Positions 1-5,398 of a stretch of DNA of 8,744 nucleotides are shown here, piece after piece. A program made the position numbers and the translations under genes. This DNA comes from JBGZFC01 sp041846575 (GTDB taxonomy: Bacteria; Bacteroidota; Bacteroidia; Bacteroidales; Dysgonomonadaceae). A model generated the notes under the pieces. The model saw nothing but the letters and a program-made list of their open reading frames with translations. It was not told where the DNA came from and did not search any database. Where the stretch lies: the NCBI GenBank assembly GCA_041846575.1, contig JBGZFC010000130.1, positions 1-8,744 on the forward strand, in the 5' to 3' direction. The stretch's first letter is position 1, and the number at the start of each line of letters is the position of its first letter.

Positions 1-59
1 AAAAGAGATTGTATTAAAAAAATATGACGAGAATAGATAATAAAAACAAGCAAGCGAAA

Positions 60-803
60 ATGTTGTTTGGTCTTGTGGGATTTCCTTTGCATCACTCATT
101 TTCAAAAAAATTTTTTACCGAAAAGTTCAAAATGGAAGAGATTGATGCAGAGTATCTGAATTTTGAAACCGAAAATTTAAACGAGTTAGAAAGCATTATA
201 CTAAACAACCCTAATTTGCAAGGATTTAATGTTACTATTCCTTACAAAGAGAAAATAATTCCTTTATTGTCACAAATTTCGCCCGAAGCAAGCAAAATTG
301 GTGCGGTAAATGTGGTAAAAGTGGTTCACGACAGTAATGACATTCTATATAAACTAATCGGATACAATACCGATTATATCGGCTTTAAAGAGTCTATTGA
401 GCCTTTACTTAATCGAGAGACGGAGACAAAAGCTTTGATTCTTGGCACTGGCGGAGCATCAAAAAGTGTTGCGCAAGTGTTTTCCGATATTGGAATATCG
501 TGGAAAAAAGTTTCTCGAAATCCGGATGATACTCAATTGTCATACGGCGACCTTACCAAAGAGATTATTTCCACACACAAAATTATTGTAAACGCAACTC
601 CCGTTGGTACATTCCCGAACAATAAACAGTCGCCTTGCATACCTTACGAACATCTCACTTCGGCTCATCTGTTGTATGATTTGGTCTATAACCCCGAAGA
701 GACTATATTTTTGAAATCGGGGAAGAAATATGGAGCTTCCACTAAAAATGGTATGGAGATGTTGGAGCGTCAAGCTTTGGCTGCATGGAAAATTTGGGAC
801 TAA
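60..803 (+). CDS. aroE: Shikimate 5-dehydrogenase (NADP-dependent)
   Basis: Reduces 3-dehydroshikimate to shikimate in the cytoplasm, step 4 of the chorismate pathway. Residues numbered from the upstream ATG at 24: the N-terminal substrate domain has the GFPLHHSFSKK motif (19-29), matching the family G(Y/F)PLxHSxS, and NVTIPYKE (69-76) with the catalytic lysine K75. IGAVNVV (92-98) and NTDYIGF (115-121) follow, with catalytic D117. The NADP-binding domain has LGTGGASKSV, then VNATPVGTFPN and YDLVYNP. The C-terminal helix carries KNGMEMLERQALAAWKIW. I place the start at ATG 60 because the family begins only a few residues before the GLVGFPL strand; this gives 247 aa, normal for short Bacteroidota AroE. 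ATG 24 (259 aa) is possible and would overlap a reading frame ending in ATGA at 24-27. No promoter is visible in the short upstream sequence, so it probably belongs to an operon starting outside the window. Complete, all key residues present. Confidence 0.95.
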   Translation: MLFGLVGFPLHHSFSKKFFTEKFKMEEIDAEYLNFETENLNELESIILNNPNLQGFNVTIPYKEKIIPLLSQISPEASKIGAVNVVKVVHDSNDILYKLIGYNTDYIGFKESIEPLLNRETETKALILGTGGASKSVAQVFSDIGISWKKVSRNPDDTQLSYGDLTKEIISTHKIIVNATPVGTFPNNKQSPCIPYEHLTSAHLLYDLVYNPEETIFLKSGKKYGASTKNGMEMLERQALAAWKIWD

Positions 804-967
804 ATATTGGCTTTCTGCTCTCAGCATTCGGCAGACCGGTAATTTATCACATAAAAAAATCGTAAATCCGAAATCGAGAATCGTAAATATAAAAAGTATT
901 TATTCCTTACTCTTTTCTATTTGTTCTAACAATCTCACGTTAAATTAATCAAAAAGGCGTTTTAACA

Positions 968-999
968 ATTGGGTTTTTATCTGAAATAGTTTATTTTTG
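968..999 (+). promoter_or_regulatory. Bacteroidota-type promoter for the coiled-coil gene
   Basis: The -7 element TATTTTTG (992-999) is an exact TAnnTTTG match. ATTG (968-971) fits the -33 TTTG with one mismatch, and the spacer is 20 bases, inside the 19-21 range known for the primary sigma factor of Bacteroidota. Transcription would start about 1005, giving a leader of roughly 25 bases before ATG 1029. Inferred from consensus only. Confidence 0.6.
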
Positions 1000-1028
1000 C
1001 CCGAGTATCCATTAAATAATTGTTTTCT

Positions 1029-1919
1029 ATGAAAATAAATCTGAAAGAACGTAGCCCGCAACTGATAGCTGTTATCGGTGTACTGATAATTGTGATAGCT
1101 GTTGCCATCGGGTTTATCATAAATAAAAATTCCCAAATAAAAGAAATAAAGGAGGAGTTTGCCATCAGCAAGCAAGAACTTGAAGATGAATACGAAGCTA
1201 TTTCATTGCAATACGAGGGCTTTAAATTTAGTGTGCAAAACGATTCGTTGTTATACAAACTTGAGAATGAACAAGCTAAAGTGCAACGTTTGCAAGAGCA
1301 ATTGCGAATGACCGATGCAGCTAATAAATCGGAGATAAAACGATTGAAAGCCGAATTGGAGTCGTTGCGTAAAGTCCTTCGTTCGTACGTTCAGCAGATA
1401 GATTCTTTACACAGACTGAATCAGGAGTTGCAAGAGGAGAATAAACAGATAACAAAACAGTATGAACAGAGCCAAAGCACGCTGTCTCAGGTATCGCAAG
1501 AGAAACAGAAACTTACCGAAAAAGTATCTCTTGCGGCAAAACTCGATGCAACCAATATCAGTGTGAAGGCTGTAAATGATAGGGGTAAATCTCAAAAAAG
1601 ACTTAGTAGGAGTACTCGCTTGGAAGTCTCTTTTACAATTGCTAAGAACATAACCGCTCAACCCGGAGAGAAAACGATTTATGTGAGAATAATGGCACCT
1701 GACGGAACGGTTTTGACGAAAAACTCAGGAAGTACTTTCCCGTATGAAAACGGAAATCTGCAGTATTCAATGAAAAGAGTCGTTGAGTATGGAGGAGAGG
1801 AGGTTGGAGTTACCGTATATTGGAATATAGAGGAGTTTCTTACCGCCGGAAAATATAAATTCGATATTTTCGCCGAGGGAAATCTTATTGGCTCTCAATC
1901 GTTGACAATGGAGGAGTAG
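1029..1919 (+). CDS. Inner-membrane-anchored coiled-coil protein of unknown function
   Basis: I do not recognise a named family. From ATG 1029 the protein is 296 aa. A short basic N-terminus (MKINLKERSPQ) is followed by one hydrophobic helix at about 12-31 and then by a long region (about 35-170) rich in E, K, Q and L with heptad-like spacing (for example QRLQEQLR and LKAELESLRKVL), a strong coiled-coil prediction. The last 120 residues change character: alternating beta-type sequence such as RLEVSFTIA, KTIYVRIMAPDG, GVTVYWNIEEF and GKYKFDIFAEG, which suggests a small beta-sandwich domain. With a basic N-terminus before the helix, coil and C-terminal domain should face the periplasm. A TTG at 1020 in the same frame would add three residues; ATG is preferred. 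It has its own promoter (968-999) and is followed after 96 bases by a secreted protein of unknown function. A scaffold or envelope-spanning role is a guess from shape only. Confidence 0.85.
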   Translation: MKINLKERSPQLIAVIGVLIIVIAVAIGFIINKNSQIKEIKEEFAISKQELEDEYEAISLQYEGFKFSVQNDSLLYKLENEQAKVQRLQEQLRMTDAANKSEIKRLKAELESLRKVLRSYVQQIDSLHRLNQELQEENKQITKQYEQSQSTLSQVSQEKQKLTEKVSLAAKLDATNISVKAVNDRGKSQKRLSRSTRLEVSFTIAKNITAQPGEKTIYVRIMAPDGTVLTKNSGSTFPYENGNLQYSMKRVVEYGGEEVGVTVYWNIEEFLTAGKYKFDIFAEGNLIGSQSLTMEE

Positions 1920-1993
1920 CTTTTTCTAAAAAACCATAAAATTAATTTAATCCACATTTTAATTTTACGTCAGCCAATAGCGTCGTATGTAAA

Positions 1994-2008
1994 TACAAGA
2001 GTCTTGTA
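1994..2008. repeat. 15-bp palindrome just before a start codon
   Basis: TACAAGAGTCTTGTA: 7-bp perfect arms around one central G, ending 7 bases before ATG 2016. It could be an operator for a dimeric repressor or a small hairpin over the ribosome entry site. Arms of this length can occur by chance in a window of this size, so only the position makes it notable. Confidence 0.3.
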
Positions 2009-2015
2009 ATTTTAT

Positions 2016-2618
2016 ATGTCAAACGTCAATTATCCGATACATTTTATATTGTCTGTCGCCATTTTCTTTATTTTGACAACAGACTTACAAGCTCAGTACA
2101 CCAACGACGATTTTAAACGAAATCTTCGAAAATCATTGCAAGCTCCCGAAAAGCTCGATATAAAATCTGAATTAAAATATCAACCGTACCAGATAAAGCA
2201 AAGCGATAGCGAGGTTTTGAAGGTTTCGCCCAATACAAAACTTCCCACACAATTTGATAGAGTTGAGTTGAATGAACCGATTCCACCCATTGAAAAATTG
2301 CAAATAGATTTAACCGTTACAAACGTTGACCTAACAACTCAAGTCGGTAGGAGTACAATTGATTATTCCGACGGAAAAGTTCATGCAATACCCGATGCAA
2401 GAAGCATTTCACAAAGTGTACAAAATGTGAGAAATGATTATGGAATAGGTATTTATGCCGATGACAGTTATGCCGACTGGATTATAAAATTGAGAAACAA
2501 AATTACACCTAACTATAGAAATATCGACCTTGATCCCGTACGATACTTTCAACGTCTGAAAGCCGCGAAACGAAAAGAGAAGGTTGATAAGATAAAGAAG
2601 GTATATAATCAGGAATAG
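2016..2618 (+). CDS. Secreted protein of unknown function
   Basis: A complete 200-aa reading frame I cannot assign to a family. The N-terminus is a clear Sec signal peptide: polar start, hydrophobic core (about 8-22, FILSVAIFFILTT) and a signal peptidase I site LQA|QYT, cutting after A26. There is no lipobox cysteine, so it should be released into the periplasm or beyond. The mature part has no obvious membrane segment. It holds a polar, proline-containing middle (SPNTKLPTQFDRVELNEPIPPIEKL), a beta-like stretch (IDLTVTNVDLTTQVG), the segment YGIGIYADDSYADWIIKLRNKI, and a strongly basic C-terminus (RLKAAKRKEKVDKIKKV). No cysteines are present in the mature protein and no catalytic motif is recognisable. 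The 96-base gap upstream has no TTTG/TAnnTTTG pair, so it may be read from the promoter of the preceding coiled-coil gene. No terminator follows. Confidence 0.8.
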   Translation: MSNVNYPIHFILSVAIFFILTTDLQAQYTNDDFKRNLRKSLQAPEKLDIKSELKYQPYQIKQSDSEVLKVSPNTKLPTQFDRVELNEPIPPIEKLQIDLTVTNVDLTTQVGRSTIDYSDGKVHAIPDARSISQSVQNVRNDYGIGIYADDSYADWIIKLRNKITPNYRNIDLDPVRYFQRLKAAKRKEKVDKIKKVYNQE

Positions 2619-2728
2619 TTTTTAGAAGTTCTGGGTTTTTCGTTTTTATGAGGTGTGGGTCTCTGGTTACGAGTTTGGTGGAAAAGAGGTTTGTGATTAG
2701 TGTTTTTGTTATTGCCTAAGGACGATTC

Positions 2729-2797
2729 TGCGAATTCTGAACGGAGAGAAGAATATAGTTTCTGTCCTGAGACAGATGTCACATGAAAGAATTCGTA
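2729..2797 (+). ncRNA. Candidate structured RNA element: nested stem-loops
   Basis: The outer stem pairs 2729-2738 with 2788-2797 over 10 positions (nine Watson-Crick, one G-U). Inside it sits the hairpin TCTGTC-CTGA-GACAGA at 2761-2776. Both arms include a GAATTC, so each arm is partly self-palindromic, which weakens the argument. Strand assignment is inferred from the direction of all neighbouring genes and from the G-richness of the + strand. No promoter or terminator was found around it, so transcription is unproven. Confidence 0.22.
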
Positions 2798-3011
2798 AGT
2801 TAGCGTGTTTTTGTAAGACTGCGTGACGATGATGCTTGTGAAATTGGTTTTATTGATTAAGCTTGTAAAATAGAAGATGTTTTGTCTAAGTTGCTTAGTT
2901 GAATAATTCCGAAATGCGGAATCGCTAAATACTAACTCCTACTAATTCGTTATAATAGTCAGATTTACAGTTTGATGTCGTAATGAGTGATTTTTGAGTC
3001 GATATTGAGAA

Positions 3012-3031
3012 AATATGTTTTAAAACATATT
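3012..3031. repeat. Perfect 20-bp palindrome
   Basis: AATATGTTTTAAAACATATT reads identically on both strands with no central spacer. It lies about 100 bases before the -33 element of the proposed ndk promoter. Such a site fits a dimeric DNA-binding protein or a cruciform; the A/T content makes a weak RNA hairpin less convincing. Confidence 0.7.
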
Positions 3032-3052
3032 GTTGTTTATGTTGTTGTTTAT
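3030..3052. repeat. Two-copy 12-bp tandem repeat
   Basis: TTGTTGTTTAT occurs at 3030-3040 and again at 3042-3052, so the period is 12 bp with one base between copies. The first copy overlaps the end of the 20-bp palindrome. Possibly slipped-strand duplication or paired binding half-sites. Confidence 0.5.
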
Positions 3053-3127
3053 AAGCTAATTACGTCTAGGTATTAGGATTTTTTAAAAAAGTGTTACGGA
3101 TACTTAACATAACCGAACGTTGAATTA

Positions 3128-3159
3128 TTTGGAAAAAGGAAAAGAAAAGTTTTACTTTG
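3128..3159 (+). promoter_or_regulatory. Probable promoter for ndk and the M23 peptidase gene
   Basis: TTTG (3128-3131) is followed after 20 bases by TTACTTTG (3152-3159), which matches the Bacteroidota -7 consensus TAnnTTTG with one mismatch at the second base. The start point would be about 3165, giving a leader of roughly 55-60 bases. The mismatch lowers confidence. Confidence 0.4.
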
Positions 3160-3222
3160 AAAAATAATTTGCGAAAAAAGTTATTTCTCAAAAGGTCTTT
3201 ATTTTTCTGAATGGAAAAATCA

Positions 3223-3684
3223 ATGCAGAAAACATTAGTGATTTTCAAACCATCATCCATTCAACGTGGGTTAGTTGGAGAGATAATATCGAGATTTGAA
3301 AAGAAAGGACTTCAAATTATCGGCATTAAAATGATAAATCTTTCCGACGAGATGTTGAACGTGCATTACGCTCATTTGAGTGATAAGCCATTTTTTGGAC
3401 GAATCAAACGTTCTATGCAGTCAAGTCCTGTAATTGTTATGGCAGTTAAAGGTTTTGACGTTGTAAGGGTTGTGCGAAAAATGACGGGTAACACAAATGG
3501 TAGAGAATCTGAACCGGGCACGATAAGAGGAGATTACAGTATAAGTATGCAAGAGAATATAATCCACACATCAGATTCAGAGGGAAATGCGGCAATTGAG
3601 CTGAAAAGATTTTTCAATGAAGATGAATTGTATGATTTTCCGCAAATTTTAGGATCGGTTATATATTCCGATGAAGAAAAATAG
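3223..3684 (+). CDS. ndk: Nucleoside diphosphate kinase
   Basis: Transfers the gamma phosphate from ATP to other nucleoside diphosphates through a phospho-histidine, balancing NTP and dNTP pools in the cytoplasm. The start codon could be ATG 3211 (157 aa) or ATG 3223 (153 aa); I choose 3223 because MQKTLVIFKPS aligns with the usual family start MEKTLVIxKP, and GGAAAAA lies just upstream. Numbering from 3211: nucleotide-binding K13 in FKPS, the QRGLVGEIISRFEKKG helix (18-33), HYAHLSDKPFF (52-62), TNGRESEPGTIRGDY (95-109), and the active-site segment ENIIHTSDS (115-123) with catalytic H119. All expected residues are present and the length is normal. It follows the long gene-free region and its proposed promoter, and is followed after 40 bases, without a terminator, by the M23 peptidase gene. 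Confidence 0.96.
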   Translation: MQKTLVIFKPSSIQRGLVGEIISRFEKKGLQIIGIKMINLSDEMLNVHYAHLSDKPFFGRIKRSMQSSPVIVMAVKGFDVVRVVRKMTGNTNGRESEPGTIRGDYSISMQENIIHTSDSEGNAAIELKRFFNEDELYDFPQILGSVIYSDEEK

Positions 3685-3724
3685 ATAAAGCATTAACGAA
3701 TTAGAAATAGGAACTAATAAACTT

Positions 3725-4735
3725 ATGCAGATTAAAAGCTTATTGTCGAATGCAAAGGTGATTCTTGCCGCTGCATCCATGTTTGTAACATTAAACTCAT
3801 TTTCTCAAAAATCAAAAGTAGAGACTCGTTCGGAAGTTGAATATAAACAGCTACACAGTTCGAGTTTCAATGATAAAAACAACAAATTATTCGCCGATGG
3901 AATCAGACTAAAGATGGATATGTCTGCTCTTGATGAAGCAGAGGCGAGTCGTAATTTTGATGCAAGTGGAATTCCTGCCGATGAACTTTATGGCGGAATT
4001 TGGTCCAACTCTTTCGTAAATATATACGGTGCACTCAACGATGTTCCAGCATCGTATAAAGTAGATCTCTCTAATTTTACTATTCCGCACGAAGGCTATA
4101 TGACATCCAATTTCGGTACTCGTCGTCGCAGATATCATTATGGTGTTGATCTTAAAGTGCAAGTGGGAGATACAATATATGCCGCTTTCGACGGAAAAAT
4201 ACGAGTAACTCAATACGAAAGACGCGGTTATGGAAAGTATGTGGTGATACGCCACCCGAACGGTCTGGAAACAGTTTATGGTCATCTTTCAAAGTTTTTA
4301 GTTAAAGAAAACGACTATGTTAAGTCAGGTCAGCCGGTCGGCTTAGGTGGTAATACCGGAAGATCAACCGGACCACACCTTCATTTTGAAACTCGTTTCC
4401 TAGGCAGACCTATCAACCCTAATTTTATTATCGACTTCGACAATAAAGTATGTCATCGCGACGAATATGTTATTAATAGCAATAGCTTTAGAAAAACAAA
4501 TAGCAGCAGTTCGGTAGTAGCCGGCAGAGCAGGAAGTAATAGCAATTATAAATCGTCGAAATCGTCAAGTAATAAATATGTAGATGGCGATGTTAAATAT
4601 CACAGAATCAGGAAAGGCGACACTTTGGGTGTAATCGCCAAACGATACGGTGTTTCTGTAAAACATCTGTGTAAAGTAAATAAAATATCGACCAAAACGA
4701 CTTTAAGGGTGGGAAAATCGTTACGAGTTTCATAA
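3725..4735 (+). CDS. Secreted M23 family metallopeptidase with C-terminal LysM domain
   Basis: A likely peptidoglycan endopeptidase (LytM/lysostaphin type) of the periplasm, 336 aa. Residues 1-28 look like a Sec signal peptide: K4, K11, hydrophobic VILAAASMFVTL, probable cut near SFS|QKS. Residues 29-120 are a linker or regulatory domain I cannot name. The M23 domain spans about 121-235: TSNFGTRRRRYHYGVDL supplies zinc ligands H138 and D142, YGHLS carries H187, and GPHLHFE supplies H218 and the third zinc ligand H220. All active-site residues are present, so it should be catalytically competent, unlike EnvC/NlpD-type activators that have lost them. A Ser/Asn/Lys-rich linker (about 250-288) joins it to a single LysM domain at 292-336 (YHRIRKGDTLGVIAKRYGV...), which binds glycan strands. 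It is probably co-transcribed with ndk and is followed by a strong terminator. Confidence 0.93.
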   Translation: MQIKSLLSNAKVILAAASMFVTLNSFSQKSKVETRSEVEYKQLHSSSFNDKNNKLFADGIRLKMDMSALDEAEASRNFDASGIPADELYGGIWSNSFVNIYGALNDVPASYKVDLSNFTIPHEGYMTSNFGTRRRRYHYGVDLKVQVGDTIYAAFDGKIRVTQYERRGYGKYVVIRHPNGLETVYGHLSKFLVKENDYVKSGQPVGLGGNTGRSTGPHLHFETRFLGRPINPNFIIDFDNKVCHRDEYVINSNSFRKTNSSSSVVAGRAGSNSNYKSSKSSSNKYVDGDVKYHRIRKGDTLGVIAKRYGVSVKHLCKVNKISTKTTLRVGKSLRVS

Positions 4736-4759
4736 GATGTTAATGTTTTCATAATTATG

Positions 4760-4800
4760 AAAGGTGCAAATTCTTGATAATTTGTGCCTTTTCTTTTTTT
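4760..4800 (+). terminator. Intrinsic terminator after the M23 peptidase gene
   Basis: The arms 4760-4772 (AAAGGTGCAAATT) and 4779-4791 (AATTTGTGCCTTT) pair over 13 positions, 11 Watson-Crick and two G-U, around the six-base loop CTTGAT. The 3' arm runs into a T-rich tract with a single C (to 4801). It begins 25 bases after the stop codon. The two wobble pairs make the hairpin stronger in + strand RNA than in the antisense RNA, where they become A-C mismatches. Confidence 0.9.
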
Positions 4801-4812
4801 TATTTACCTTTG
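4781..4812 (+). promoter_or_regulatory. Bacteroidota promoter of the DUF1599-folE operon
   Basis: TTTG (4781-4784), a 20-base spacer and TACCTTTG (4805-4812): both elements match the consensus TTTG-N19-21-TAnnTTTG exactly. The -33 element lies inside the 3' arm of the preceding terminator and the T-tract forms part of the spacer. Transcription should start about 4818, leaving a leader of roughly 30 bases before ATG 4850. Confidence 0.8.
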
Positions 4813-4849
4813 TTTTATTTAATAATTTCGATAACAGTTTTTTTCTTAA

Positions 4850-5392
4850 ATGAGTACAACCAATAAGCAGTTTGATGAGGTAATAGGCTTGTGTAGAGAA
4901 GTATATACTACAAAGCTAAAAGATTACGGAACCTCGTGGCGTATAATGAGACCACACTCAATAACAGACCAAATTTTGATAAAAGCGAAAAGAATTCGTT
5001 CGTTAGAGACAAAAAAAGAGAGTAAAATTAACGAAGGTATATTTTTGGAGTATATCGGAATTGTAAATTATTGTGTTATCGGATTAATTCAATTGGAATT
5101 GGGATATGCTGATGATAAAGATATTGAGCCGGAGAGAGCAATTGAATTATATGACAAGTTTATCCAAAAAACAAAAAAATTGATGCTCGACAAAAATCAC
5201 GATTACGACGAGGCGTGGCGTATGATGCGTACAACTTCATATACCGATTTGATATTGATGAAAATACAAAGAACCAAAGAGATTGAAAATAATGAAGGTA
5301 AAACGTTTGTATCGGAAGGAGTTGATGCAAACTATATGGATATGATAAATTACTCTCTTTTCGGATTAATCAAATTGCACTTTGGTGAATAG
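4850..5392 (+). CDS. DUF1599 protein with two tandem copies of the domain
   Basis: A 180-aa soluble, mostly helical protein that I assign to DUF1599 from its motifs. The domain appears twice. Copy 1 (about 8-85) has DYGTSWRIMRPHSITDQILIK (25-45), R48, E53, EG (62-63), EY (67-68), NY (73-74) and GLIQLELG (78-85). Copy 2 (about 100-179) has DYDEAWRMMRTTSYTDLILMK (118-138), R141, E146, EG (156-157), NY (161-162), NY (167-168) and GLIKLHFG (172-179). Shared pattern: DYxxxWRxMRxxSxTDxILxKxxRxxxxE...EG...NYxxxGLIxLxxG. The biochemical function is unknown to me. Conserved acidic, lysine and arginine positions in a helical fold recall nucleotide-handling proteins, but that is inference. First gene of the five-gene operon, with its own strong promoter; the next gene starts 6 bases after the stop. 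Confidence 0.88.
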   Translation: MSTTNKQFDEVIGLCREVYTTKLKDYGTSWRIMRPHSITDQILIKAKRIRSLETKKESKINEGIFLEYIGIVNYCVIGLIQLELGYADDKDIEPERAIELYDKFIQKTKKLMLDKNHDYDEAWRMMRTTSYTDLILMKIQRTKEIENNEGKTFVSEGVDANYMDMINYSLFGLIKLHFGE

Positions 5393-5398
5393 AAGAAG

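Larger units (their letters stand above)
2619..3210. other. Long gene-free region, G-rich on the + strand, with several stem-loops
   Basis: About 590 bases with stops in all frames and no protein I can recognise. By hand count 2641-3060 has about 99 G but only 43 C on the + strand. Stems seen: 2729-2738 pairing with 2788-2797 (10 bp, one G-U) and enclosing a 6-bp hairpin TCTGTC-CTGA-GACAGA (2761-2776); CTAAG-TTG-CTTAG (2886-2898); ATTCCG-AAATG-CGGAAT (2906-2922). Then come a 20-bp palindrome (3012-3031), a tandem repeat (3030-3052) and a probable promoter for ndk (3128-3159). The 10-mer GTGTTTTTGT occurs at 2700-2709 and 2805-2814. No exact TAnnTTTG match was found at its left end. It could hold an uncharacterised RNA, a long leader or a decayed gene; I do not recognise tmRNA, 6S, RNase P, SRP or a known riboswitch. 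Confidence 0.5.

Noticed and set aside
1..40. Possible 3' end of an upstream gene: one frame stops at 25-27 and overlaps ATG 24, another stops at 38-40.
   Set aside because: Only 8 or 12 codons are visible, neither tail is recognisable, and the two frames cannot both be right. Noted under aroE as bearing on its start.
814..835. Hairpin TCTGC...GCAGA shortly after aroE as a terminator.
   Set aside because: Only 5 bp around a 12-base loop and no T-tract after it.
2621..2650. T-rich sequence after the secreted-protein gene as an intrinsic terminator.
   Set aside because: T-runs are present but only a 4-bp AGAA/TTCT palindrome precedes them, so there is no stable hairpin.
3079..3090. TTTTTTAAAAAA palindrome as a terminator or operator.
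   Set aside because: A T-run next to an A-run is common in this A/T-rich sequence, and there is no GC-containing stem.
3066..3260. Minus-strand reading frame of 64 codons before and across the start of ndk.
   Set aside because: It overlaps the proposed promoter and the start of ndk, is Phe/Leu-rich low-complexity antisense translation of A-rich DNA, and has no recognisable domain.
3908..4285. Minus-strand reading frame of 125 codons inside the M23 peptidase gene.
   Set aside because: It lies wholly within the signature-bearing M23 gene on the other strand; its translation has no recognisable motif and looks like an antisense shadow.
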